Source: Coptis chinensis
Lineage: Eukaryota > Streptophyta > Magnoliopsida > Ranunculales > Ranunculaceae
Length of the DNA: 64,000 nucleotides
Assembly (NCBI GenBank): GCA_015680905.1
Contig: CM027382.1
Coordinates: 3,658,001-3,722,000 of the forward strand
Direction of reading: 5' to 3'
Shown here: positions 46,523-58,794 of the stretch, piece after piece
Layout of the letters: every line of letters begins with the position of its first letter
Numbering within the stretch: the first letter of the stretch is position 1
Notes under the pieces: generated by a model
What the model was told of the DNA's origin: nothing
The model's input: the letters and a program-made list of their open reading frames with translations, nothing else
The model's database searches: none
Made by a program: the position numbers and the translations under genes

Positions 46523-49500
46523 TCAACTTATTTGTTCACAGCCTGGAAGATTTGTCAACTGAAGGTTTGATTTATTGGAATAACTCACATCCTGCTTGTG
46601 GGAATTGTGCCTTTCCTTTCCCTCTTGAGATGGTAACTTCTCTGGATGGAAATGCATGTCCGATTCTGGCTTTCTCTTCACCTTTTTCTTCAATAGTGTG
46701 TCATCTGTTGTTTTCCTCGCCTCATCCGGGAAGGCTTCCGAATTCCCTTTCATTTTTTCTTGTTTTGGTCGATTCAGACAAGAGCCATTGGTGGATGGAT
46801 GGGACATCTTTCCTGATGTGGCAAGCTGCTGATTGACTGTCGAGTAGTAGTAGCAACTATTCTGTTGGGTGAAGTTAACAGTTGACTACCTGAATCATTA
46901 GCAACCCTTTCTTGGACAGGTCGCTGCTGAGCAATGGGACTAGCTTCTCCACGAACAGTGTCCTCCATCCTTGGTGCGGATGACAGCTTTTGTTGCTTGA
47001 TCTTTTCCTGATTCTATCATGCAGTAATTTTCAACGATCACAAAGTGACATTTTTTTAATAATGAGATCACTATTTACTTGATAAGAGGACACTTTACAG
47101 TTTACACAGCACACCTCTTTTGAACAAAACCAACTACGTGTCTTTTAGAGGCATGACAAACATACTATTCAGATTAAGTGCTTACTTGGTTGGGTCTACA
47201 CATGTATAAAACTATGAAGTAACTACTTGTGGATTTCAAGCAAAGGCGTGCTCTGCAGAAAAACAAGCCCAATGGGACTACAGCACCTATAGGTAATTCT
47301 TTCTAGGCCTTTCTAGGCATCCTGTTCAATATAAAATGAGTATATTTTAAAGAAGTAAAATGGCCAATGAGATTTCTCTCATATTAGATATTTAAGGAAA
47401 ACATATTATCAAGGAAAGGAAAAATATTAAAAAAATATTGCTGTGATATGCTCAGTGTATACCATTAACAGGAATCACCACCTTGGTTACTTCAGGATAA
47501 ATCATCATTTTCCCATATAAATATGTATGACAAACTACGGCAGGAAAAGGGTGTTTCAAGAAACCTTGTCCAAATGTTGCATGTCTCCCTACTCTTTGCA
47601 ATTTGATTCGTATAAAATCAGTAAGAAAAGAAGAGGGATTTTTTTTTTAAAAAATAAAAATAAAAATACATTAAATAAATAAATAAAAATAAAAGAAAAA
47701 TAAATGTTTTAATTTTTAAACAAAAAAACTAAGCTCATACCCACAAGAAGACAAAGCAAATACCTTTATCCGACTATGCAAAGCCCTCTTCCGTGCCTTG
47801 GATCTACAAACAGCATTCTTAATCCCATGGTTGTCCATGGTTCCATTTGGCCACAATTGAGCAAGCTGAAGAAGAGTGCAAAATCATATTCAACAATGTC
47901 AGTGAACTTTAGATGGCTTTAGCCACTTGCCAGGTGCTACCTGCTTTGTTAAAATCCAAAACTTTCAATAGGGAATGATATCTGGGTTTAACGCTAGAAA
48001 AATGTCAAAGAAACTCCCACAGCTAAAATTTGAGTAGTGAATAAATATTAACAATTTCCCACAAATTAACACAGAGGACTAGATTCGGAGAAAAGGAAGA
48101 AAACAGCGGAACAAGTTTTTAGACACTAAGCCTACACATAAGCAGAAGAACAGAAGCACAAAAAAAAGGGGAAGTCGCGATTTCAAAACTTAATTGATGC
48201 AGTCTACCATAGTGTATAATAAGTTGATAGACTGAGAAAGACACCCCACTTGGTTTAGGGGAATAAAGTTGCAATGGTTGAAACTTGAAAGAGAAAGAAT
48301 ATGAACCTGTGGTTTGAGAAACAACCATTCTAAGACTGTAAAGTCTCTCTTCTATAATTAAATAATGTCCATCACGGCCGTACATACACAATTGTTTCAC
48401 ATTCGGAACAGAAAGTATACAGACAAGAAAAACAAAAATACAGTTGTAATATCATAAAATTGGATTGTAACTCCTTGGGTATAAACTGCAAATCCCTTTT
48501 TTTCTGTATTTGTAACAGTTTGAATGACTTTGTTACCGCGAACTCCTCCCACCCAATTCAGTAAAGAGGTTTCGTCTTGTTATCTTTCTTAAATTAATGG
48601 AAAATTCAATACCACTACGTCATTTTGTTTTATATGATACGCACATGACCTAGAACATCTACTATAGGTTGTGCACCAGCTAAGAACTTATCACCTTCCT
48701 ACAGGTAACTTAAGAAATGATCACAGAGACCTCGCCATGAACCACCTCCCTACAAGTAATTTAAGACAGTTATTAAGTGCACAGATGGAGCTCTGCTGAG
48801 AAAAGAAATATTGTTAATGGTAACCCTAAACAAATGATCCTCGAAGACCATTCCTAAAGAGCTCCTTTTGTGTTAATAGCTATGGGGTTTCGGGTTTTGT
48901 TTTGGATGTTGTTGTGTAAGTCAGTAAAATCTTAAAAACATATATATGCAAATAAACCCTAAAAGAATTAAAATTAGAAGAAGAGAAACAGACATATCAA
49001 CTACCTCAACATATAGCTTTCTGACTTGCGAGCTCTTGTCTTCATCCATTCCCTACAAGACATAAACATATATGATTAAACCATAGATATTCCAATAGCT
49101 AAAAATGAGAATTATATGAAATACCTAGTACCTCAACATACAGATCATACAAATCACATATTTTGTCCTCCATTGCATTGTCCATGCTACTCTTTAGTTT
49201 CAAAACTCCCTTTTCCTCAGAGCCGCGTACTTCCTGGAAGTCATCAGATGCTCCATCTTGTTGCCCAGACCCCTAAAGGAGCATGGCGAAATTGACATTA
49301 GTTTGATGAACAGTGCAACGAACTCTATAGCGCATTAAGATCCAATATGAAAATCATCAAATAACAAAGAGCAGCAATAAGATTTTTGGTGGAGTCGGGA
49401 CTATGTCTTTTACTTTCGGCTTGAGTATAATATCTACTAAAAATAATAACCTAATCCAAATCATGGTTGTCGCCTACCTTTGACTTCAAAGAGGGGGGCC

Positions 49501-52500
49501 TCATTCTAATCATTTCGGCCACCTCTTTCTTTATTTGCTGGAATTTAGCATCTTTCTCTTGTTTTGCAGACAATCCAAGTACAACCATCTCCCTCAGATT
49601 TCTCTGTTGAAGGCATATTAGGCTAACAGTTAGGTTTCCATGTAATACCAGGAAAAAAAAAATTAAAATCTGGACGCCCAAGGCAAAAGATTGGTTAATA
49701 AGAAATTCAGCATGCATATTAAAATTTCATACAAAAATGACAGAAATAGCCAAATAATTAGTCACTATCAATGGTGTGAAAAGTAAAAGCAACAAATAGT
49801 AACTTGTTTGTTTCCTGAAACAAGATACCTTCAACGTTTTCCGCTGCATTATGTGGCCAAGAATACTCATAAGGCGATTAATTAGCTCATCTGATATGTT
49901 TCCTTGGCTTGACTGCTGAAACCCTCAAAACTGAAACTGATTAGGATTTTACCAAAATCAAGAGAGACAAAAACCACAACCAATTGCTTGAACTCCCATC
50001 CAAGGGGGCAATAACAAGCATCTTGGAATTCCAATAAACTAGCAACAGACAATTAACTACATTCCCGTACCGCTAGTCTAGCAACTTTAGCAAGCTTTTG
50101 TTTTACTTCTCGAGGCAATCTTCTTTTGACTCCCTGGGATGAACTATCCGTATTATCAATTTCCATAATTGGTCTTGCTGCAATGAAGAATTTATTCCGA
50201 AAAATGTAAGAAGAAGGAAAAGACAAACTAACAAAAGATATCTGTAAAACTGTTTACCAAAGTGTTTGAATTTGAGTACAACCTAAAATTAGATTGACGA
50301 TTAGTCTAAATTTTGTACAACTAAACGCAGTTAATTACAATTTTCAATTTTCAATTTGTCATTGTTAGACTCAGTTTTACGTCGATCAAGAAAAATGAAG
50401 ATTACCAACAACCAGCTCTTTGTTTCTTTGAAGTTCAATTCACCCAACACTCCGATTTCTAAATTTGATTTTAATGCAAATTTGATAATGGTAATTTTTC
50501 GGAAAACTGCACATCCCTTATGCATAGCACAAAACAAGAAACCACAGTTAGGTGCAAAAACATTGAGAAATTTAAAGTTAACTACCAATCTAAATTTTGT
50601 ATAGTCGAACTTCTTCCCAATGAACCCTCCCCCATAAAAGAAAATCCAGGATCTTCTAACAATCCCAGGAAAAGAATTTCAGGTTTCTGATAATTGCCAA
50701 ACTTACACTCTTTAACGATGTCGTCCAAGTCCCTAATGGCTCTTTCAAGCATACTGCCCTTTGGTCGAACACTAGATCCATCCTTCAAATGCATTGATGT
50801 CAACTTCTGCAAATAAAATGCAAAACAGAGAGAACTCATTAGCTATCAAGACGACCGCATCATCTTTGTATTACCCAAAAATGTTGGGGTTAGCGTCTGG
50901 ACTCACGCAAGAGGGCATTTGCCATTGGATGCAAATAGTAATTTGAGATAAGTATGCAAATATCATTGTTAATAGATTGAAACAGTAACTGATTGGGATT
51001 TCAGCTGAATAACCGAGTCGAAACCCAGATGCCAGCCCATATGCAAATTAGGCTGGACTAAAGAAATCACATGTTACTTACCGATCCAAAAATAAATGAA
51101 TATATAAAGGTAAAAAACAAAAGACATTAAAATAATTCAAAATGATCATAATTGAGAAACGTCATAATAAATAATAGGGACTTACAGTTGTTTGCACATT
51201 ATTCTTAGTTCTGGAAACATTGAAGTTAGGCGATTAAGAACGCTATGCTTCTCTCTCTGGCTGAATTTTGGTGGGACGGCTCCAACTCTTTTGTCTCATT
51301 AGTCAGTCTTCTGGGTTGGGAATCCATTTGTAAAAAATAATTTTTATCTTGATATATGTGGTGCATAGCATCCGAGGATTCACTAGCGGCCTTCATTTTA
51401 CTGCCAAGATCCCTGGACTGGTTAACTCCACTCTTATGTTTTTCACCATCCTTTGTCTCCAACCGATCCTTATGTACATCTGAAGACGTAAACTGTTCCA
51501 GTTTAATGTTCAAGTCAGAAGGTTTCTTCTTGGAAGGTCCTAGTGGAGCGTTTGATTTATCAAAAGATTTCTCATCTTGACAATGCTCACTTTTGCCAGA
51601 TAAACTATGAGAAGGGCTAGAGGACTTGCTATCCACCAATGGTGCAGTTTTAGCGGCATTTTTCATTTTCACGTTTCCGACTTTTGCCTGTTTATTTGGT
51701 AAATGGTCATCTTCCTTCTCAGAATGAGTTGTCAAATCTTTTCTTCTCCTTTTCTTTGGCTGGTGCTTAGGGGACGAGCTGTGTTCATTACTAGCATATA
51801 GAAAAAGGAAAAACAGATTAAAGAAAGGAATCAAACTTTGGGATTCGTGAAAAAAATTGTCTATCATTCTACAGAAGAATTCTTAATATGATGCAGACAT
51901 TTCGCAGAATTTCGATAAACATTGTAACAATCTCCAATAAAATCTCTTTCTCTCCATTGATTTAGTATGTGATAATATTCAAAATATAATAATAAATGCC
52001 AAAAAGAAAATGAGTTCATAGGAAAATTAGGACAAACAAACACAATAAGAAGCTGATAAAAACTTGAAAACACACGATCACGAATCTAGGAAGATGATTA
52101 AAAGGGATGAGTTGAATAAACTTACGTGCGTTCTAATTTTCCCCTGTTAACAAAGAATCCTTTGTGTTTTGTTGTCGACTTGTCAACTTGAAAATACTCA
52201 TCCTGCACATAAGAAAACAAGGGATATTCATTTTGTATTATGGTATAATAGGTAACCGAGGATTCTAAAATCTAATCACGACATCCCAAGTAGGAAGGTA
52301 AAGAAAATGGTAAAGCATGATTATCATATGAGCTCCAGACACTACATTATGTGAATGACCTAAAAAATCATCAAACAAGCAGGTTGGTTCATGAAGCGGA
52401 AATGAGAATGTTTAACATTGGATTATAAGCGTGGCTACGAGAGATAGAGTTAGTAATGAGTATATAAGAGAATAACTAGGAGCAACGCCTACATAAGAGA

Positions 52501-53436
52501 ATAAATGAGAAATTAGACTTGACACTAACCAGGTCAGCGTCATCTATGAATGAATCTTCTGTGTCATACTGATCATCGTCTGGAACTTCGGCAAGTTCAT
52601 CCTCATCACTACTTTCGTTACCCTGAAAGGTACAAATTGCTAAGCAACAACGAAATGATGCCAAAAACAAAAAGCAATAGCATGAACTCATTCATATAAT
52701 TCATACCACATAGAGGCGTTCAATTTTCTCAATAACAGCACTAAAACGATCTGTCGGTGGTGCATCACATTCTGCAGGTTGACCCTACAAAACAAAAACC
52801 CAAACCAAAAGATGTAATACATGAGAAGCACAGAATCAGTAATTCCTAAGCAATGTTTTTTTAAAAATCCAACAAAGAGTTGATGTGACTCAAGGTTGTC
52901 TAAGGAGATTGTTCGAAATAGGTTCAGTGTATCTACATTCATCTAGTCTCTCCATATAGTTTTTTACAATGTAATAAAAAAACAAAAAAAAACAAACTTT
53001 TTCAATACTAACGTTTAATTGGGAAGTTAGTAATGTTCATATATAATATAACAAAAACTGCCTAGAAATAAAACAAAGCATACAATTCAATGTAATTCAA
53101 ACAAGGGGGAGGGGTTGTTGAAAAACATACCTGAGGGGCAATTCTGGACTGGAGAGCCGGGTGAGCACCAGAAGGAGGAGGTTCAGCAGCAGCAGCAGCA
53201 GAAGAAGAAACAGATGGATTATTATTATTATTATTGTTAATAGATTCTTTAACAAGTTTCTTCCATGAAACAATAGTTGTCTCATCTGTTTTAAGTTCAA
53301 TACTAAATCTTTGCCTAGGTTTTGAAGATGAAGAAGAACCACCAATTACAACACCCCCACTTGGAAATGCTGTTGTAACCCTAGAAACACCACTTTCCCC
53401 ACCACCAGAAACGCCTTCCACCTTCTCCTCAGCCAT
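46523..53436 (-). CDS. UBN: Ubinuclein (HIRA histone chaperone complex subunit), 14 exons, one apparent frameshift
   Basis: Ubinucleins are the Hpc2-like subunit of the HIRA complex, which deposits histone H3.3 outside S phase. Exons, 5' to 3' on the minus strand: 53436-53131, 52784-52707, 52622-52530, 52202-52126, 51790-51186, 50806-50707, 50177-50071, 49915-49829, 49603-49478, 49272-49132, 49052-49005, 47865-47764, 47007-46890, 46812-46523. The N-terminus has RQRFSIELKTDETTIVSWKK. The Hpc2-related (HRD) domain spans exons 3-4: DDDQYDTEDSFIDDADL and DEYFQVDK..KGFFVNRGKL. Exon 6-10 form the ubinuclein middle domain (MLERAIRDLDDIV, RRLPREVKQKLAKVARLA, ELINRLMSILGH). Exon lengths total 2278 nt, one over a multiple of three. 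The excess maps to exon 5 near 51232, between RERSIAFLI and PNFNVSRT. All other splice phases agree. The last intron is only 77 nt. Confidence 0.88.
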
Positions 53437-54207
53437 TAAAGAATCAAACTTGGAACAATATTAGGGCATTAGGAGAGAGAAAGAGAGAGAGAATGAAGGT
53501 TTTGAGATTTGGCGCGCGGAAATAATGAAATGAAAAAATAAAATAAAAATAAAAAAAACTCTTCGTCTTCTAAGGCTTAACCTCAAATTTTGCAATTTTG
53601 CATCTCTTTTAGACTGTAAAATTTATGAAGCTGTATTTTTTTGTTTTTTTTTAGTCCTTGTATTTTTTGAGAATTTGTGGATGAGTACTTCTTTTTTGGG
53701 GAATTGAAAGGGGTATCAGATTCAACTGCATTTACTCCAAAACAGTTACGTTTTCAAGTGGGCTTAAAACTAACTAACTGAGCCCGATTAGGGTTTGCAT
53801 TACGATTTAACTTTTGCTATACATATATGATATGATATGATGATTGACTTGATCTCATTATTCGATTTGCATTGCCGTACCCATGCGCCCCGCGACCATC
53901 AATAATGGGTCTATGTGCACTCTTCAATAGGTAGATACTTCATTACTACCCAAGTCTAATTGCCAAGTGCAATATCATGCTTGTAAGTTCTATCAGGGCA
54001 CTCCCTTGGGCCTCGGTTTTAAGTGGCCACTAATATTTCGACACAAGCAAACTCAACAAAGACTTTCAGCCTTTTACGCGTACAACTTCTTGCAGAATGA
54101 CGTTTTTTAGAATATTCAAGCCTTTTATCTGATTGTTGTGCTCCTGTTTTACTTGTTTGCAGTTTTCTGACATACTAGAGGAGATACAAAGTAAAAGTCA
54201 AATAGAA
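53437..54207. other. Ubinuclein promoter and intergenic region
   Basis: 53472-53493 is a GA run in the likely 5' UTR (CT on the coding strand), common in plant leaders. Beyond the E2F-like site there is AT-rich sequence. The end may hold an acceptor (TTTGCAG near 54164) of the F-box relic. Confidence 0.5.
53508..53517 (+). promoter_or_regulatory. E2F-like site upstream of ubinuclein
   Basis: TTTGGCGCGC matches the E2F consensus TTT(C/G)(C/G)CGC and lies 71-81 bp before the ubinuclein ATG. E2F sites drive G1/S genes in plants; for a histone chaperone subunit, cell-cycle linkage is plausible but unproven. Confidence 0.55.
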
Positions 54208-54727
54208 ATGAGTGGTGGTAGTGCATGGGAGGATTTGAACAAAGATGTGCTGATAACTATATACCAGAAAGTGGATCTTAAAGATTTAATAGTGGGAGCA
54301 CCTGTGTTGTATGGGAACGGGACGGAGTGTCTAGTTTGGACACGGGTACCATGATTTGGACACGGCGAGATCTGAGAATTAGGGTCTGTTTTGCTTGTGT
54401 CTGCAGAACACGGGTACGCGATACAGAGAAAATTAGGGTGTACCCATGCAACAGAGGGAGCACCATTGTGCTGTACTTCTTGGTGTAAGGCATCAAAGGA
54501 TCCTTCTATTTGGAGTGACATCGATTTTTCTTTGTCCATTGAATATTTTCTGTTTACTAGGAGGGGCATTGCTAGTTATACTTAAAGGTTGTACGGAGCT
54601 TGAACACCTTGATGTCTCCAGGTGTTCACCAGACTGGGGCAGGTATCGTCCGCTTAGTGAAGTAATTGATGGTGATGATGAAACACGAAAAAGTGCTTAC
54701 CATTTAAAGGTGTTCAAGTGGAAATGA
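54208..54727 (+). pseudogene. F-box protein relic 2, internally deleted and carrying a MITE
   Basis: From an ATG at 54208: SGGSAWEDLNKDVLITIYQK, VDLKDLIVGAP, the F-box start. A 154-bp MITE then interrupts it at 54302-54455. After it the F-box resumes as CTSWCKASKDPSIWSDIDFS. At about 54580 the reading jumps to LKGCTELEHLDVSRC and SAYHLKVFKWK, ending in TGA. That is the C-terminal end of FBW2-like F-box/LRR proteins, so the central LRR part has been deleted. Of the three relics it is the only one keeping a start codon and a C-terminus. Confidence 0.82.
54302..54455. mobile_element. 154-bp MITE of the CTGTGTTGCATGGG family, 8-bp TSD
   Basis: Ends CTGTGTTGTATGGG and CCCATGCAACAGA, flanked by GGGAGCAC at 54294-54301 and 54456-54463. 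Termini and GGACACGGGTACC-type subterminal motifs match the 857-bp element at 15217-16073. The paralogous relics at 38297 and 63160 show the uninterrupted F-box sequence, so the empty site is visible in the window. Confidence 0.92.
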
Positions 54728-55134
54728 TTCCAAGAATTTCTGTCAGTTTTGGTTTTGTTGTGAGTCTGTTTTATGTTGTGCTTAAATCACGTTTTGTCTC
54801 TGTATTGTGGGAGATTGGTCTGTAATTCATTCGTTAGCACTTTATGATACTACTTGTTATGTGATGACTGACAAAACTTCATACTGAAGCTAGTGTTGCA
54901 AAACTTGTAATCAAACATTGTGTTCTGCGAGAATTAACGCAGTCCTTCGTTAATGACTGTTGGAGAATATAGAAGATATTCACGTTGATTGTTCTTTCTA
55001 TATGCAGAATATATATGGTTTTGTTACTTTTGTATTATAGGAAAGTGTAACACAAGACTTCTATGACAAAATGTTGTGTTCACCGTTCACATTGTGGAGT
55101 ATTTGTTGGAGAAACTGACAAAATGTACCGAAAG
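54728..55134. other. 3' flank of the F-box relic
   Basis: TTGTTGTGAGTC...GTTTTATGTTGTG sequence resembling a 3' UTR, with no coding signal. Confidence 0.45.
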
Positions 55135-55309
55135 CAGGGGCGGATCCAATAGACGGCTCACTGGGGCTGCAGCCCTCCCTAACTTCCCCACACAAAAAAA
55201 AATAGTGGTAACTATTCATACTGTAGTGACACTGTTAGAGAATCCTAAAAACATATAGCGGAACTGTGCATACAAGTCCCCCCTGTGGAGAATCCTGCAT
55301 CTGCCCCTG
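55135..55309. mobile_element. 175-bp hAT MITE with 8-bp TSD
   Basis: Ends CAGGGGCGGAT and ATCTGCCCCTG are inverted copies; ACCGAAAG flanks it at 55127-55134 and 55310-55317. CAGGGGCGGA is a widespread plant hAT MITE terminus. Confidence 0.93.
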
Positions 55310-55426
55310 ACCGAAAGTGTTCAACACCATGAAGATGTTTGTAGAGGAGACCCAGTTATGGAATTAAGCCTTGCAATGAAACTCGTCTTGTTTCAGTACT
55401 AATACTCGATAATACTGACAATAGTC

Positions 55427-55606
55427 TCAATACATTATCATGTCTTTGCAAGCACTAGCAAGCTTGGTTCTTCCTTTCCGGGTTGAACTTTTGACAGCAA
55501 CAAAAGCAGAGGCGGACGGCGGACCAAGGAGAGGGATAACAGGGGCTATAGGTTCATCGTTTTCCAGAGCTACTTGCCTATTGTTGATAAAATTATGACG
55601 TGTATC
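55427..55606 (-). other. Exon-like open frame interrupted by the copia element
   Basis: The minus strand reads FINNRQVALENDEPIAPVIP, LLGPPSASAFVAVKSS, TRKGRTKLASACKD and stops. I do not recognise it. Its frame runs into the copia LTR at 55607. The flank on the other side (61488 upward, minus strand) can be read in frame with it once the element and one target copy are removed. So the element may have hit a coding exon, but this may also be chance. Confidence 0.35.
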
Positions 55607-56411
55607 TGTTGTATGCAGATAAAGAAAACAATAAAGAGACAAGGACAGAATAAAAGATAATAACCAAGGCGCAGATTAGGCTGTCCTTAAGGAAAAATTT
55701 AAGCCCTTCCAATGGTGCGAAAGACAACAAAGGTGGCGTCTTCCTCCACGAGGATTCAATGGTTAAAGAGTCCGACTTTGCACTAGAAACGACTACCCTC
55801 TAGAACAAAGAATATAACTCTTTCCGGCGGCCGGCGGGGAAGAAGAGAAGAAGAATAGGGATGAGGTTCTGTCTTTGATTCGTGTGGGGTGGGGTGAAGG
55901 GCTGTCTGGTATTCACGAGTTCTGTTTCTCTAGTCTGGAATGGATACTCTCTATGGACACACAATAGTGTTTATATAGAGGAGGTAGCCGGTGTTTAGAT
56001 GTGAGAAGGACTGCTCAAAGTCGGTTTCACAAACTGATAAGGTAGCAGAAACCAACTCGTAATAGGACACCCACCGAAACTTGCTGCAAAAGCAAAACAA
56101 GTTTAGGCTTTTAGTTAGCCACTACCCACTAGACAGTAAGCCCAAGTCCCGACCCGACCCGGCTCGACTTGGTGCGGGCGGGCGCACGCGTGGCTTTGGG
56201 TGAGTCCTCCCTCCTAACACAAGCATTTGTACCCTAAGGGCACGCCCTTATGGTAGAGAAATTCCTCATATACCTCACTTGCTAGTGGTGGTTAACCAAT
56301 GTAGGACTAAACACAATGCACTAAAGTGGAGAGAACACACATAGTTCATCTCTTCCACTTTGCACACACACACACAAGTATTTTGAAATACACTTAGAGA
56401 TGATTCAAACA
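55607..56411 (-). repeat. 3' LTR of the copia element (805 bp)
   Basis: Shares GGATAAAGAAAACAATAAAG-type sequence, CCTCCCTCCTAACAC and TATACCTCACTTGCTAGTGG with the other LTR. It is about 340 bp longer, chiefly 55713-56028, which is deleted from the 5' LTR. Confidence 0.9.
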
Positions 56412-57134
56412 ATCCCCCACTATTTCAAAATACTAATAGTCCCCCACTATTTTGGAATATGATATTACAAAAGAAATGGGTTAACGAAATGCCAGAGAGA
56501 ATCGAAAAAACAATAAGAAGATTGGTGCTTGCTGCGTGCTTGAACCAAATCATAGGGTAACATGTCTTATAATACGTGAAAGTGGTGGATTAAAAAATCT
56601 TTGAACCAACATTCCCTTGTAGTAAAATAGATCACATGCATCCACACTGCTCTTTCATTATATGCCTATTCTGCGGTGTTGCTTTTTTGGCCCCGGGGCC
56701 TTCGTGTTCCATGAATGCTCTCTAGAGTACTTGCACGGATACTCATAAGAACCGACCAGTTCTACATTCACGTAGGTGGATATCCATCAAGTGTACATTG
56801 CAGTTAAAATACACTATCTCATAAAAAATGGATTATGGATTCCAATAAGAGTAAAATAACTCATCCTTTTCTCATTGTAATTCAAGTTATACAAAGTATA
56901 CAAAAATGCTATCTAGTCATAGGGTGTGACGCCTCAAAGAAAGAAATAGCATAGCATGAGGGACCAGGTGACTTGTTTTACTTCATGGGATCTCCAATCA
57001 CATAGGTGGGGGTTGCCGTCGGTGTAAGCCCTCTATCTAAGGCAAAAGTCCCATCCCCGACGTTTCAACCACTTGTCTCTGTTAAGCGGTTTTTGTCGAG
57101 GATCGGCCAAATTTAACTCTCGACCTCACATAAC
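56412..57134 (-). other. Copia 3' internal region: polypurine tract and pol tail
   Basis: Two AGTGGGGGA-type purine tracts lie at 56412-56445 (minus). Near 57060-57130, in a shifted frame, the tail of copia pol reads SELNLADPLTKPLNRD-like. The rest is non-coding. Confidence 0.65.
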
Positions 57135-58440
57135 CTAAAAGCCACAACTCGCATTCCAAATAGTTGCTTTATAGATCAAGTCCGGGCCGGATATGTCGCT
57201 TTTCCCATTATACAATTTGCTTTTTGCCTTTGCTATTGCAGCCTGACAGTTACAATGCATAGGTACAGCTGGAGGCGGTTTTGTACCAATAGGAACATCT
57301 GCCAAGAGGTTTCTAAGCCACTCAGCCTCAACACTTGCTTTATCTAAAGCAATAAGCTCGGACTCCATGGTTGAACGAGCTATCAAGGTCTACTTAGAAT
57401 ATTTCCAAGCGACTGCACCTCCACCAAGAGTGAAAATATAACCACTAGTGGACTTGATATCATGAGAATCAGATATCCAGTTTGCATCACAATAACCCTC
57501 TATCACAAGTGGAGTTCGTCTAAAATGTATGCCGTAATTCATTGTTCCTCTCAAGAACTTGGCTAGTCTCTTTAACGCACTCCAATGTTCTTTGCTAGGA
57601 CAATGAGTGTATCTGCTCAACCTGCTAACTGCATAAGCAATGTCAGGTCTAGTGCAATTCATCAAGTACATGAGACTACCAATAATTTGGGCATATCTAG
57701 ACTGAAGGACACTATGTTGATCATTTTTCTGAAGTTCACTAGTTGCCTTATAAGGTGTCGACACAAGCTTACTATCATAAAAGTTAAACTTCTTCAAAAA
57801 CTTCTCAACATAATGCTCTTATGAAAGCGTATAACCATCACTATTTCTGATAATTTTGATTCCAAAAATCACATTAGCTTCTCCCAAATCCTTCATTTCA
57901 AATTGGGAGGATAAGAACATCTTGGTGTTTCTCACAACATCAAGGCTAGGACTCATGATTAACATGTCATCCACATATAGACAGATAATCACATATGTAT
58001 TCACATCAAAAGATTTAAAGTAAATACATTTATCAAAGCATCATTTATGTGATATCCATTAGACATTATGACACTGTCAAACTTTTCATGCCATTATTTT
58101 GGCGCTTGTTTTAACCCATATAAAGACTTAACCAATTTGCATACTTTTTGCTCATTCCCTGGTACTACAGTACCCTCAGGCTGCATCATATATATTTCTT
58201 CATCAAGATCACCATTCAAAAATACAGTTTTTACATCCATTTGATGAATAAATAAATTATGAATAGCAGCGAGAGCCATTAGAACTCTTATAGAAGAAAT
58301 TCTAGTTACAGGAGCATAAGTATCAAAATAGTTAATACCTTTTTTCTAGGAGAATCCCTTGACTACTAGTCTAGCCTTGTATTTCTCAATGGAACCATCT
58401 AGCTTCAGTTTCTTTTTGAAGATCCACTTGTAACGTATAG
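57135..58440 (-). pseudogene. Copia reverse transcriptase and RNase H
   Basis: Minus strand. From about 58440 down: RYKWIFKKKLKLDGS, a stop in KGFS*KKG, then IHQMDVKTVFLNGDLDEEIY (RT; Ala of KTAFLNG changed to Val), LYGLKQAPK, and CLYVDDMLI with the YVDD catalytic motif. [20 protein letters not shown] and [18 protein letters not shown] follow (RNase H). After a stop in W KYSK* comes the ARSTMESELIALDKAS segment. The chain is cut into at least four frames. Confidence 0.92.
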
Positions 58441-58794
58441 GTTTAGCCTCGGGGAGGTAGATCAACTATCTCCCATGTGTGATTAGCTATAATCGAATCT
58501 AGTTCTGAGTTTATAGCATCCTTCTAGAAAGGTGCATCTCGAGAACTGATTGCCTCATTATACGTCACATGATCATCATCAAGAAGAAACGTGTAAAAGT
58601 CATCACCAAAATTGGTGGATTTTTCGTCTCTCTTTTACTCTTCCGAATTTCTTGTTCAGAAATTTCAGGATCTCATTGATTGTTGTTCACTAGGAGCAAC
58701 CAACCTCTCAATGCCAATTTTCAAAGGAAACAAATTTTCAAAGAAATCAACATTTTTACTCTCTATAATAGTGTTAGCATCGACAAGGTTATTA

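Noticed and set aside
46774-46968. Frameshift in the ubinuclein C-terminus
   Set aside because: A 77-nt GT-AG intron restores the frame, and total exon length then points to a single lesion elsewhere.
51356-51580. 74-codon plus-strand frame
   Set aside because: Antisense shadow of ubinuclein exon 5.
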